A stretch of 64,000 nucleotides of DNA from assembly GCF_019623905.1 (NCBI RefSeq), contig NZ_CP069370.1:868001-932000 (forward strand). The letters are read 5' to 3'. The position numbers were made by a program, and so were the translations under genes. This document shows positions 49,462 to 58,088 of the stretch, piece after piece. This DNA is from Neotabrizicola shimadae. GTDB lineage: Bacteria; Pseudomonadota; Alphaproteobacteria; Rhodobacterales; Rhodobacteraceae. Below the pieces are notes generated by a model. It was not told where the DNA came from. It made no database searches and saw nothing but the letters and a program-made list of their open reading frames with translations. Position 1 is the first letter of the stretch; every line of letters begins with the position of its first letter.

Positions 49462-50289
49462 TCAGAGCGTCGTCGTCGTGAAGACTGGCGGCGGCAGCAT
49501 GGCGGGCAGCGGCGGCAGTTCCGGCGTCGCGGCCGGAGCCTCCACCGCGGCGGGCGCAGCGGGTTTGGGCGTCGCGGCCTTTGGCTTGGGCGGCAGGGTG
49601 AGCTTGGTGGGCATTTCGCCGGTCGATGTCAGCACGATCACCCGCTCTCCGCCCTGAACGCGGCCATAGAGGTCGATGACATCCTGGTTGAACATGCGGA
49701 TGCAGCCCGACGAGGCGTTAGAGCCGATCGACTTCCACTCCGGCGTGCCGTGGATGCGGTAGCCATAGTCCACGCCGTTGGTGTTGAGGTAGATCGCCCG
49801 CGCGCCAAGCGGGTTGGTCGGCCCTCCAGGCTGGCCCTTTTCCCACTTTGCCAGTTCCGGCTTGCGCGCGATCATTTCCTTTGGGGGGGTCCAAGTCGGC
49901 CAGAGCTTCTTTTCGGCGACATTTGCCTCGCCCGACCAGCCGAAGCCTTCCTTGCCCACGGCGATGCCGTAGCGCACGGCGGATTTCGGACCGGTGACGT
50001 AGTAAAGGACCTTCTGGCTCGGGTCGATGACGATGGTTCCCGGCGTGAAGTCGCTGGTATAGGCGACGGTCTGGCGCAGGTATTGCGGCGGCACCTGATC
50101 CACGGGGATGGCCGGCACGCTAAATCCGTTGTCGGCCCGAGCGGCATATTCGGTGGCATCCGCCGTCGCCGGTGCGGCGCTCGCTGCCGGGGCGGCAGAG
50201 GTCGCCATCATCATGCCTTCGGGCACGCAGGCGCCAAGCGCCATCATCGCCGTGGCCGCCGCCACCATTCCAAACCGCGCAAGAACCAT
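49462..50289 (-). CDS. L,D-transpeptidase (YkuD) lipoprotein
   Basis: 275 residues. A lipoprotein signal (MVLARFGMVAAATAMMALGAC, lipobox LGAC) precedes an Ala-rich linker. The YkuD domain (about 80-220) ends with the catalytic motif HGTPEWKSIGSNASSGCIRM, containing the invariant HGT...S/C-G-C-I-R. A Pro/Ala/Lys-rich tail (about 225-275) follows. It forms 3-3 peptidoglycan cross-links or attaches proteins to the wall. The start at 50289 is preferred over a longer frame because it opens the signal peptide. Confidence 0.92.
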   Translation of the reverse strand: MVLARFGMVAAATAMMALGACVPEGMMMATSAAPAASAAPATADATEYAARADNGFSVPAIPVDQVPPQYLRQTVAYTSDFTPGTIVIDPSQKVLYYVTGPKSAVRYGIAVGKEGFGWSGEANVAEKKLWPTWTPPKEMIARKPELAKWEKGQPGGPTNPLGARAIYLNTNGVDYGYRIHGTPEWKSIGSNASSGCIRMFNQDVIDLYGRVQGGERVIVLTSTGEMPTKLTLPPKPKAATPKPAAPAAVEAPAATPELPPLPAMLPPPVFTTTTL

Positions 50290-50373
50290 GCCGTCTCTCC
50301 TGCTGCCGCTTGCCCGTGCGACAGAATCCTTCTTGCGCAAAGGGTAATTGAGCGCTTGCCGCGCGTCAAAGGC

Positions 50374-51207
50374 TCACAAAGCGGTGCGCAGTCGCCAGAG
50401 TTCGGGAAAGAGCTCCACTTCCAGCATTCGACGCAGATAAGACACGCCTGAGGTGCCGCCCGTGCCACGCTTGATGCCGATCACCCGTTCCACCGTTGTC
50501 ACATGGTTGAAGCGCCAGCGGCGGAAGTAATCTTCGAAATCCACAAGTTTCTCTGCCAAATCATAGGCTTGCCAGTGAGATGCGGGGTCGCGGTAGACGA
50601 TTTCCCACACGTCCTGCACCTGCTGATTCCATTCCCAGGGCTGGCGCAGATCTCGCTCAATCACGTTTTCGGGAACAGGCAGGCCCATGCGCGAAAGATG
50701 GCGCAGGGCCTCGTCGTAAAGGCTAGGCCTGGCCAGTTCCGCTTCGAGCTTTTCGGTCAGGTCGGGGCGGTGGGCATGGGGGCGCAGCATGGCAAGGTTG
50801 CGGTTGCCAACGGCATATTCGATCAGCCGGTACTGCCAGGATTGAAACCCCGAGGATTGGCCAAGCGTGGCACGAAAGGTCGTGTAGTCCGACGGCGTCA
50901 TGGTGCGCAGCACGTCCCAGGCCGAGTTCAGCTGCTCGAAAATGCGGGCGACGCGCGCCAGCATCTTGAACGCTTCTTGCGCTCGGTCAGCCGCGATCAT
51001 GCGGCGGGCGGCATCCAATTCGTGCAAGGCCAGCTTCATCCACAGTTCCGATGTCTGGTGCTGGATGATGAACAGCATCTCGTCGTGCGCGGGGCTCAGC
51101 GGCGATTGCGCTGTCAGGATGCGGTCAATCTGGAGGTAATCGCCATAGGACATGCGACCGTCAAAAGACATTTGGGCGCCGTCACGGGATGGGTCGTAAG
51201 TGGTCAT
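50374..51207 (-). CDS. kynA: Tryptophan 2,3-dioxygenase
   Basis: 277 residues, the standard bacterial length. This haem enzyme opens the indole ring of tryptophan to N-formylkynurenine. Motifs include [64 protein letters not shown] and [28 protein letters not shown] (haem-ligand His and substrate-binding loop). The ATG at 51207 follows AGGAG. It is the third gene after kynU and a GNAT gene on the same strand. Confidence 0.97.
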   Translation of the reverse strand: MTTYDPSRDGAQMSFDGRMSYGDYLQIDRILTAQSPLSPAHDEMLFIIQHQTSELWMKLALHELDAARRMIAADRAQEAFKMLARVARIFEQLNSAWDVLRTMTPSDYTTFRATLGQSSGFQSWQYRLIEYAVGNRNLAMLRPHAHRPDLTEKLEAELARPSLYDEALRHLSRMGLPVPENVIERDLRQPWEWNQQVQDVWEIVYRDPASHWQAYDLAEKLVDFEDYFRRWRFNHVTTVERVIGIKRGTGGTSGVSYLRRMLEVELFPELWRLRTAL

Positions 51208-51342
51208 TTCTCTGTCTCCTGGATAGCGGGTGTCAGGGGCAGAGGCGCTTCCTTCGGGAAAGGACCGAGAAGCCGCCGATCGCGCGCCAGAGGCAGGCCC
51301 AGGCAAAAGGCCGGCACAGGGGCGGAAGGGTCGGGGCGGGGA

Positions 51343-51837
51343 TCATGGCTCGACCTCCAGCACCATCCCCATCGTGATCGGGTTGTCACCTTCCGTCAGC
51401 GCGCGCTCCATGCCTTCGGGCAGTGCAAGCATGCGGTCAGGCCGCCAGCCGTGCCGGGCAAAGAAGCGTCTGGCATGGCGGCTGGCAAAGACGGTCAGGC
51501 GGGGCAGGTCAAGCGCACGGGCCGCGGCCAGGATTTCCGCGTAAAGCCGGTCGGCCGTGCCAGTGCCCATGACCTCGGGCAGCACGAAAGCCATGTTCAA
51601 GTAGCCGTCGCGCTCCAGCATCATGAAGCCTGTGATCCGGCCCCAATCTTCGGCGACAAAGGTGATGTGGCCGGCCAGCCAGTCGCCCCATCCCTCGGGC
51701 ATGACCGGGTCGCCGAGCCAGACTGCGATCTCCGCGGCGCTGTAAAGCGGTGCCGCCCCGTCCCGCACCGCCCGCACGAAGACGTCGCGTGTGGCTTGCG
51801 CATCCATCAGGCGAAAGGGGCGGATGACCTCGGCCAT
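51343..51837 (-). CDS. GNAT family acetyltransferase within the kyn operon
   Basis: 164 residues. The GNAT core is ITGFMMLERDGYLNMAFVLPEVMGTGTADRLYAEILAAARALDLPRLTVFASRHARRFFARHGWR, with acetyl-CoA loop VMGTGTAD. It is placed 1 bp after the kynU stop and before kynA, so it is cotranscribed with tryptophan degradation genes. No acetyltransferase step is part of the standard pathway. It may act on a kynurenine-related amine, or be a passenger. Confidence 0.85.
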   Translation of the reverse strand: MAEVIRPFRLMDAQATRDVFVRAVRDGAAPLYSAAEIAVWLGDPVMPEGWGDWLAGHITFVAEDWGRITGFMMLERDGYLNMAFVLPEVMGTGTADRLYAEILAAARALDLPRLTVFASRHARRFFARHGWRPDRMLALPEGMERALTEGDNPITMGMVLEVEP

Positions 51838-51838
51838 G

Positions 51839-53035
51839 TCAGGTGACGCGGGCGCGGGTCTTGTATTGGGGCCGGTCCCAGGCGCCGGTGGCCATGATCT
51901 CGGCCAGGATCGTCACCGCGCGGTCTACCTCGTCCGCGCCGATATACAGCGGCGTGAAGCCGAACCGCAGGATGTCCGGCGCGCGGAAATCGCCGATCAC
52001 GCCGCGGGCGATGAGGGCCTGCATGATGGCATAGCCCTCAGGGTGCCGGAACGACACCTGGCTGCCGCGTTCCGCATTGGCGCGGGGGGTAGCGAGCGTC
52101 AGCATCGGGCAGGCGCCTTCGACACCCGCAATGAAGCGGTCGGTAAGCCACAGCGATCGGGCGCGCAGGTCATCAAGGTCCACCGCGTCCCACACATCCA
52201 GCGCCGCATCCAGCGCGGCCAGTTGAAGGATCGGCGGGGTGCCCACGCGCATCCGCTCGATCCCGCGGCCAGGGCGGTAGGACAGGTCGAAGGCGAAGGG
52301 AGCCTCGTGACCCAGCCAGCCCGAAAGCGCAGGGCGCGCGGCCTCAGCATGGCGCGGAGCGACATAGATGAAGGCCGGGCCGCCAGGACCGGAGTTCAGA
52401 TACTTGTAGCTGCACCCGACTGCAAAATCGGCACCGCCGGCTGCCACACCGACCGGAAAGGCCCCAGCCGAATGGGCAAGGTCCCAGACCGCCAGCACGC
52501 CCACCTCATGTGCCCGGCGTGTCAGCGCGGCCATGTCGTGCCGGCGGCCGGTGCGATAGTCCACTTCGGTGACCATCATTACCGCCACGGAGTCATCCAG
52601 CGCGCCCATCACCTCTTCCGGCGCCACGGTCTTCAGCACCGTGCCGTTCGCCAGGGTGCGGGCCAAACCCTCGGCCATGTACAGATCGGACGGGAAGTTG
52701 CCGGTATCCGACAGGATCACCTTGCGTCCGGGGTTCATTTCCAATGCAGAGGCGAGCGCCTGATAGACCTTGATCGACAGCGTGTCGCCCATCACCACAT
52801 GGCCTTCCTCGGCGCCGATCAGCCGGGCGATGCGGTTGCCCACGCGGGCCGGCATCTCCATCCAGCCGGCCTTGTTCCAGCCGGTGATCAGCATTTCGCC
52901 CCATTCGGCCTCGATCGCCTGAACAACCCGCGCCTTGGCAGCCACTGGCAGAGGGCCAAGCGAGTTGCCATCCAGGTAGATCACGCCCTCGGGCAAGTGG
53001 AACTGGGCGCGCGTCGCGGCGAAATCGGTGGTCAT
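51839..53035 (-). CDS. kynU: Kynureninase
   Basis: 398 residues. A PLP enzyme that splits kynurenine into anthranilate and alanine. Visible are VIYLDGNSLGPLP near the N-terminus, VVMGDTLSIKVYQAL, SDTGNFPSDLYMAEGL, VWDLAHSAGAFPV and the Schiff-base Lys in VGCSYKYLNSGPGGPAF. The ATG at 53035 is preceded by AAAAGGGAG. A perfect 16-bp palindrome lies 46-61 bp upstream. Together with kynA it gives tryptophan to anthranilate; the formamidase is not in the window. Confidence 0.97.
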   Translation of the reverse strand: MTTDFAATRAQFHLPEGVIYLDGNSLGPLPVAAKARVVQAIEAEWGEMLITGWNKAGWMEMPARVGNRIARLIGAEEGHVVMGDTLSIKVYQALASALEMNPGRKVILSDTGNFPSDLYMAEGLARTLANGTVLKTVAPEEVMGALDDSVAVMMVTEVDYRTGRRHDMAALTRRAHEVGVLAVWDLAHSAGAFPVGVAAGGADFAVGCSYKYLNSGPGGPAFIYVAPRHAEAARPALSGWLGHEAPFAFDLSYRPGRGIERMRVGTPPILQLAALDAALDVWDAVDLDDLRARSLWLTDRFIAGVEGACPMLTLATPRANAERGSQVSFRHPEGYAIMQALIARGVIGDFRAPDILRFGFTPLYIGADEVDRAVTILAEIMATGAWDRPQYKTRARVT

Positions 53036-53080
53036 GCAGGGCTCCCTTTTCCTGACCGAGGAATACGCCGTGGAGAAGAA

Positions 53081-53096
53081 ATTTCAAGCTTGAAAT
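53081..53096. promoter_or_regulatory. Perfect palindrome upstream of kynU, probable operator
   Basis: ATTTCAAGCTTGAAAT, flanked by AGAA/TTCT-like bases, lies in the divergent space between kynU and the methyltransferase-like gene. The symmetric TTCAAGCTTGAA core suits a MarR- or Lrp-type regulator. No such regulator gene is adjacent. Confidence 0.7.
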
Positions 53097-53156
53097 GTTT
53101 CTAGGGCCTTGCCACGGCCTTGTCCTGACGGAACTCTGGCGGCGGGAGGACCTGTC

Positions 53157-53603
53157 ATGAAGAAGTGGATCGACCTGCCACCGGTCTGGCTGGCGCTGTT
53201 TCTGTGCCTTGCCTGGCTGATCGGGTGGTTGTTGCCTTTGCGCCTGTTCGGCGAGGTTGGCGCCGTGGCGGGCGCCGGGCTGATTGGAGCCGGGCTCTTG
53301 CTGATGGCCTGGGCGGTGGTCGAGATGCGCCGGGCACGAACCACGGTGATTCCGCACCGAGAGCCGGTCGCGCTGGTGACGACCGGGCCGTTTTCGCTGT
53401 CGCGGAATCCGATCTATCTGGCCGATGCGATGATCCTCTCAGGGGCCATCCTCTGGTGGGATGCCGCGGTCGCCTTGCTGTTGGTGCCAGTGTTCATGCG
53501 GTTGATTTCGCATCGCTTCATCCAGGCCGAGGAAGACCGGCTTGCCCGCGGCTTCGGCCCCGCCTGGGATGCCTGGTCGCTGCGCGTGCGGCGCTGGCTG
53601 TAG
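53157..53603 (+). CDS. Isoprenylcysteine carboxyl methyltransferase (ICMT)/PEMT-like membrane protein
   Basis: 148 residues with about four helices. The C-terminal motif LVTTGPFSLSRNPIYLADAMILSGAILWW ... RFIQAEEDRLARGFGPAWDAWSLRVRRWL is the signature of the ICMT/PEMT-like family (RNPxY, then E-E near the end). It probably methylates a small or lipid substrate with SAM at the membrane. GGGAGGA precedes the ATG. It is divergent from kynU. Confidence 0.88.
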   Translation: MKKWIDLPPVWLALFLCLAWLIGWLLPLRLFGEVGAVAGAGLIGAGLLLMAWAVVEMRRARTTVIPHREPVALVTTGPFSLSRNPIYLADAMILSGAILWWDAAVALLLVPVFMRLISHRFIQAEEDRLARGFGPAWDAWSLRVRRWL

Positions 53604-53656
53604 CTGCGGGGGTTTCGGTTTACCGCAGTGCAGAAATCGGTCATTGAAATATTCTT

Positions 53657-53673
53657 GCGCAATGATATTGCGC
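53657..53673. promoter_or_regulatory. Inverted repeat upstream of pntA
   Basis: GCGCAAT-GAT-ATTGCGC lies 41-57 bp before the pntA GTG, with AT-rich DNA just upstream (TTGAAATATTC). The position fits a promoter-proximal operator. Confidence 0.5.
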
Positions 53674-53713
53674 TTTGGGCGCTGACGCGGCGGCAGGCGA
53701 AAGGGGACGCAGT

Positions 53714-55288
53714 GTGAAGATCGGGGCACTACGAGAGATTTTCGAGGGCGAAAACCGGGTTGCGATGACGCCCGACTCTGCCACTCAGTTGCAGAAACTT
53801 GGCCATGTCTGTGTGATCGAAAGCGGCGCCGGGCAGAAAGCTGGCTTCACCGATGACGCCTATCGCTCTGCCGGGGTCGAGGTCTTGGCCGATGCGGCGG
53901 CGGTGGTCGCGGCCGCCGACGTTCTGGTCAAGGTGCGCGGCCCCGAGAAGGCCGAAGCCGAGCAACTGCGGAACGGACAGACGTTGATCAGCTTCTTCTG
54001 GCCCGCCCAGAACGCCGAACTTCTGGAAATCTGCAAGGAGCGGGGCGCCACCGTCGTCGCGATGGACATGGTGCCTCGCATTTCCCGTGCGCAGAAGATG
54101 GATGCCCTGTCCTCGATGGCGAACATCGCGGGGTATCGCGCGGTGATCGAGGCCGGCAACAACTTCGGTCGCTTCTTCACCGGTCAGGTCACGGCGGCGG
54201 GCAAGGTGCCGCCGGCCAAGGTCCTGGTGGTTGGCGCGGGCGTGGCGGGCCTCGCCGCGATCGGTACCTCGACCAGCCTCGGCGCCGTCACGCTGGCCTT
54301 CGACGTGCGCCCTGAGGTGGCGGAACAGATTGAATCTATGGGGGCAGAGTTCGTCTATCTGGACTTCGCCGAACAGCAGACCGACGGGGCCGCGACCGGC
54401 GGCTATGCCGCGCCCTCCTCGCCCGAATTCCGCGAAGCGCAGCTGAAGAAGTTCCGCGAGCTGGCTCCAGAGGTCGACATCGTCATCACCACCGCCCTCA
54501 TTCCGGGCCGGCCCGCGCCGAAGCTGTGGACCGAGGACATGGTCCGCATGATGAAGCGTGGCAGCGTCATCGTCGACCTGGCCGCCGAGCGGGGCGGCAA
54601 CTGCGACCTGACGGTTCCAGACCAGAAGATCGTGACCGACAACGGCGTGACCATCGTCGGCTATACCGACTTCCCGAGCCGGATGGCCACGCAGGCCTCG
54701 ACGCTTTACTCCACCAACATCCGCCACATGCTGACGGATCTGACGCCCAAGAAGGATGGCGTCATCAACCACAACATGGAAGATGACGTGATCCGCGGCG
54801 CGACGGTGACAAAAGACGGCTCCATCACCTGGCCGCCGCCGCCTCCCAAGGTGCAGGCAATTGCCGCGGCGAAACCCAAGGAGAAGGCCAGGGAACTGAC
54901 GCCCGAAGAGAAGCGGGCGCAGGAGATGGCCGCCTTCAAGGCGCAGACCCGCAGCCAGGTAGGGCTTCTGGTGATCGGCGGGGCGCTGATGCTTCTGGTG
55001 GGCTATGTCGCCCCGGCCAGCTTCATCAGCCATTTCATCGTCTTTGTCCTGTCCTGTTTCGTCGGCTTCCAGGTGATCTGGAACGTCAGCCACTCGCTTC
55101 ACACGCCGCTGATGGCGGTGACCAATGCCATTTCCTCCATCATCATCGTGGGCGCGCTCCTGCAGATCGGGTCAGGCAGCTGGCTCGTGATCGTGCTCGC
55201 GGCGCTGTCGGTGCTGATGGCGGGAGTGAACATCTTCGGCGGCTTCATGGTGACGCGCCGGATGCTCGCCATGTTCCAGAAGTCGTAA
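53714..55288 (+). CDS. pntA: NAD(P) transhydrogenase subunit alpha
   Basis: 524 residues, full length. The soluble NAD(H)-binding domain I (about 1-375) includes [76 protein letters not shown] and [14 protein letters not shown]. Three to four C-terminal helices (about 415-520) belong to the proton channel. With PntB it couples hydride transfer from NADH to NADP+ to proton entry. The GTG at 53714 starts KIGALREIF after a GGGGAC stretch. The pntB gene follows after 13 bp. Confidence 0.97.
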   Translation: MKIGALREIFEGENRVAMTPDSATQLQKLGHVCVIESGAGQKAGFTDDAYRSAGVEVLADAAAVVAAADVLVKVRGPEKAEAEQLRNGQTLISFFWPAQNAELLEICKERGATVVAMDMVPRISRAQKMDALSSMANIAGYRAVIEAGNNFGRFFTGQVTAAGKVPPAKVLVVGAGVAGLAAIGTSTSLGAVTLAFDVRPEVAEQIESMGAEFVYLDFAEQQTDGAATGGYAAPSSPEFREAQLKKFRELAPEVDIVITTALIPGRPAPKLWTEDMVRMMKRGSVIVDLAAERGGNCDLTVPDQKIVTDNGVTIVGYTDFPSRMATQASTLYSTNIRHMLTDLTPKKDGVINHNMEDDVIRGATVTKDGSITWPPPPPKVQAIAAAKPKEKARELTPEEKRAQEMAAFKAQTRSQVGLLVIGGALMLLVGYVAPASFISHFIVFVLSCFVGFQVIWNVSHSLHTPLMAVTNAISSIIIVGALLQIGSGSWLVIVLAALSVLMAGVNIFGGFMVTRRMLAMFQKS

Positions 55289-55301
55289 GGGGGCCAACGC
55301 G

Positions 55302-56735
55302 ATGGAATACGGTTTCACCACCGCGGCCTATGTTGTTGCCGCCATACTCTTCATCCTGTCGCTTGGTGGGCTTTCGGGCCAGGAAAGCGCCAAGCGCGCC
55401 GTGTGGTACGGCATCGCCGGCATGGCGCTGGCCGTGGCGGCCACGCTCGTTGGGCCCGGGCAGAGCCTTTGGGTCCTGTCGGTCGTGCTGATCCTCGCGG
55501 GCGGGGCGGCGGGCTGGGTCGTGGCACAGCGCGTGCAGATGACCGAGATGCCGCAGCTTGTGGCCGCCATGCATTCGCTGGTGGGTCTGGCTGCGGTCCT
55601 GATCGGCTACAACACCCACGTCGAGTTGATCCGCGTCGGCGGAATGGACGAGGCGGCGCGGGAGGCTCTGACGGGCTTTGCCGCCGTGGTCGCTCACAAA
55701 ACTGGTGCAGAGGTGGCGATCCTTCGGGTCGAAACCTTCTTGGGCGTCTTCATCGGGGCAGTGACCTTCACCGGCTCGGTCATCGCCTTCGGCAAGCTTG
55801 CGGGCAAGGTCGACGGCAAGGCGAAGAAGCTGCCGGGCGGGCACCTGCTGAACGCGGCGGCGGCGGTGATTTCGCTGGTGCTCTTGGTGGTCTACCTGCA
55901 GTCGGGCTCCACGCTGGCGCTTCTGGGCATGACACTGGCCGCGCTGTTCATCGGGTATCACCTGATCATGGGCATCGGTGGGGCGGACATGCCCGTCGTG
56001 GTGTCGATGTTGAACAGCTATTCTGGCTGGGCGGCCGCGGCGATCGGCTTCTCGTTGTCGAATGACCTTCTGATCGTGGTCGGTGCGCTGGTGGGTTCGT
56101 CGGGTGCGATCCTGTCCTACATCATGTGCAAGGCGATGAACCGGTCGTTTGTGAGCGTGATCCTGGGCGGGTTCGGCAATACCACCGGACCTGCGATGGA
56201 GGTCACGGGTGAGCAGATCGCCATTGACGCCGAGGGTGTGGCGGCGGCGCTGAACGACGCGGATTCGGTCATCATCGTGCCGGGCTATGGCATGGCGGTG
56301 GCGCAGGCGCAGCAGTCGGTTTCCGAGCTGACGCGGAAGCTCCGGGCCAAGGGCAAGACGGTGCGGTTCGCGATCCACCCGGTGGCCGGGCGTCTGCCGG
56401 GGCACATGAACGTGCTTCTGGCCGAGGCCAAGGTGCCCTACGACATCGTGCTGGAGATGGACGAGATCAACGAGGACTTCCCCTCGACAGACGTGGCCAT
56501 CGTGATCGGGTCCAATGACATCGTGAACCCGGCTGCCCAGGAGGACCCCAACAGCCCCATTGCCGGGATGCCAGTGCTGGAGGTCTGGAAGGCCAAGCAG
56601 GTCTTCGTCTCGAAGCGGGGGCAGGGCACCGGCTATTCGGGCATCGAGAACCCGCTCTTCTACAAGGAGAATACCCGGATGTTCTATGGCGATGCCAAGA
56701 AGAGCCTGGATGGCCTGCTGCCCATGATCGACTGA
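55302..56735 (+). CDS. pntB: NAD(P) transhydrogenase subunit beta
   Basis: 477 residues. The membrane domain (about 1-260, eight to nine helices, with the channel stretch [21 protein letters not shown] containing the conserved His) is followed by the NADP(H)-binding domain III. That domain contains [71 protein letters not shown] and [17 protein letters not shown]. It is the partner of PntA. The palindrome of copy D starts 12 bp after the stop, followed by a strong terminator. Confidence 0.97.
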   Translation: MEYGFTTAAYVVAAILFILSLGGLSGQESAKRAVWYGIAGMALAVAATLVGPGQSLWVLSVVLILAGGAAGWVVAQRVQMTEMPQLVAAMHSLVGLAAVLIGYNTHVELIRVGGMDEAAREALTGFAAVVAHKTGAEVAILRVETFLGVFIGAVTFTGSVIAFGKLAGKVDGKAKKLPGGHLLNAAAAVISLVLLVVYLQSGSTLALLGMTLAALFIGYHLIMGIGGADMPVVVSMLNSYSGWAAAAIGFSLSNDLLIVVGALVGSSGAILSYIMCKAMNRSFVSVILGGFGNTTGPAMEVTGEQIAIDAEGVAAALNDADSVIIVPGYGMAVAQAQQSVSELTRKLRAKGKTVRFAIHPVAGRLPGHMNVLLAEAKVPYDIVLEMDEINEDFPSTDVAIVIGSNDIVNPAAQEDPNSPIAGMPVLEVWKAKQVFVSKRGQGTGYSGIENPLFYKENTRMFYGDAKKSLDGLLPMID

Positions 56736-56746
56736 GCCGGGACGGG

Positions 56747-56819
56747 GCGTCCGAGCTCGGACGCCTGGCCTGGCCCTTCAATATCAAGGGCTTGCGCGCG
56801 CGTATTAACTTGGACTTAA
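56747..56819 (-). repeat. 73-bp composite element, copy D (inverted)
   Basis: Read on the minus strand: TTAAGTCCAAGTTAA (56805-56819), 40-bp spacer with CAAGCCCTTGATA, then GCGTCCGAGCTCGGACGC (56747-56764). It is the only copy on this strand. A perfect terminator hairpin abuts its TTAA end. Confidence 0.9.
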
Positions 56820-56820
56820 G

Positions 56821-56843
56821 AAAGGGCCCCGGCGGGGCCCTTT
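56821..56843. terminator. Strong intrinsic terminator-like hairpin after pntAB
   Basis: AAAGGGCCCC, loop GGC, GGGGCCCTTT: a perfect 10-bp stem with A/T ends. It lies 85 bp after the pntB stop, with copy D in between, so it ends the pntAB transcript after the element. Confidence 0.8.
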
Positions 56844-56934
56844 GCCTTGGCGGGCTGCGGCGCGCCGTCGCGTGGGGTTGCGGCCGGAGCGGCAAGGGCC
56901 GAGATCGGGATGGATTCCTTGCGGAGGGCGGGCG

Positions 56935-57147
56935 ATGATCCCCTGGGCGGAGCTTGATGCGAACCGGCAGTTGCAACTGCGCGAGGACTATGCGCGCGAT
57001 CCGATCTGCCTGACCGGCACCTGCTCGCTGGAGGCGAAGACGGCGCATTTTGCCGCCTGGCTGGCTGTTCGCAGCGTGGCGTTCAGCACGGCAGACCTGT
57101 CCCCGGCGCGCAGGTCGGGCGAAGATCAGTCCAGCGGCAGGTCGTAG
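56935..57147 (+). CDS. Small protein of unknown function (70 aa)
   Basis: 70 residues from the ATG at 56935 (MIPWAELDANRQLQLREDYARDP), preceded by GGAGGGCGGGCG. The composition is normal for a protein and includes ICLTGTCSLEAKTAHFAAWLAVRSVAFS, with two cysteines. It is likely a cytoplasmic protein. I do not recognise the family. Its 3' end overlaps the last codons of the convergent SMP-30 gene by 22 bp. It could be a genuine conserved small gene. Confidence 0.55.
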   Translation: MIPWAELDANRQLQLREDYARDPICLTGTCSLEAKTAHFAAWLAVRSVAFSTADLSPARRSGEDQSSGRS

Positions 57148-58019
57148 ACCTTGCCCATGTAGGGGGCGGCGGACTTGTCATCGACGGCCATGACATAGAG
57201 ATGCTTGCCATCGGCCGAGAAGGCGAAGTTCGGGGTCGCGGGCGAGGGTAGGTCGTGGGCGGCGACGAAGCTGCCGTCGGGCTTCACCACCACGATCCGG
57301 CCCTGGGAATACTGGCCGATCCAGAGGTTGCCGTCCGGTCCCCATTTCAGGCCATCGGGGTAGCTGTCCGGCGAGCCCGGATCGGCCTGCGAGACGCGCA
57401 GGAACAGCCTGCGGTCCGAGAGCGTGCCATCGCTGCCGACCGCGAAGGAGATCACGCGCCCGGCTTCGGATTCATTGACAAAGAGCCGGTCGCCGGCAGG
57501 GGCGAGCGCCACGCCATTTGCGTAGTGCAGGTCGTCGGCCAGCATCGTAAGCGTGCCATCGGGGGCGAGGTGATAGACCTTGCCGACGATGGGGCCGCTT
57601 TCCCAGGGGCCGGAGGCGGTGACATAAAGCCCGCCCTTGCCATCGGGTGCGAGATCGTTCGGCCCGAGAAGCGCCGCGCCGGAACTGTCGGTGCCAATGG
57701 CGGTGGTGCCGCTGCCATCCCGGTTGAACAGCGCCAGAGTGCCGTTGTCGTAGCAGGTGACGGCAAAACGGTCCGGTCCAAGCGGCGCGATGGCGGAGGG
57801 GCCGCAGCCTTTTTGCTGCCAGAGTGTCGATGTGGCGCTGCCGTCCCAGACCGAGACGATGTTTCCGCCATACTGGACATAGTAGAGCTTGCCGCCTTCG
57901 ACCCAGGGTCCTTCGGGAAAGGCCGCCTTGCCGTCGATGACGGTCGGGTCGGCGAGGGCGGGCAGGGCGGAGGCGATCAGGGCCGCGACGGCGGCCAGGC
58001 TGCGGACTTCGGGCATCAT
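57126..58019 (-). CDS. Periplasmic SMP-30/gluconolactonase-like beta-propeller protein
   Basis: 297 residues. The signal peptide MMPEVRSLAAVAALIASALPALA precedes a six-bladed propeller: FPEGPWVEGGKLYYV, LLGPNDLAPDGKGGLYVTASG, HYANGVALAPAGDRLFVNES and YPDGLKWGPDGNLWIGQY. The Glu, Asn and Asp positions match metal and active-site residues of the SGL family (PF08450). It is probably a sugar lactonase or a binding propeller. The second Met (58016) is an alternative start. Confidence 0.87.
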   Translation of the reverse strand: MMPEVRSLAAVAALIASALPALADPTVIDGKAAFPEGPWVEGGKLYYVQYGGNIVSVWDGSATSTLWQQKGCGPSAIAPLGPDRFAVTCYDNGTLALFNRDGSGTTAIGTDSSGAALLGPNDLAPDGKGGLYVTASGPWESGPIVGKVYHLAPDGTLTMLADDLHYANGVALAPAGDRLFVNESEAGRVISFAVGSDGTLSDRRLFLRVSQADPGSPDSYPDGLKWGPDGNLWIGQYSQGRIVVVKPDGSFVAAHDLPSPATPNFAFSADGKHLYVMAVDDKSAAPYMGKVYDLPLD

Positions 58020-58088
58020 GGGCTCCTTCGGCCGGATTGGGGCAGGGTAGGCCCACGGCCGAGTCGCGTCAAACCCGACCGGATTGCA

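Noticed and set aside
13328-56819. The four-copy element as an insertion sequence or MITE
   Set aside because: There are no terminal inverted repeats bounding the 73 bp and no target duplications are visible. Spacer divergence with fixed length does not look like recent transposition.
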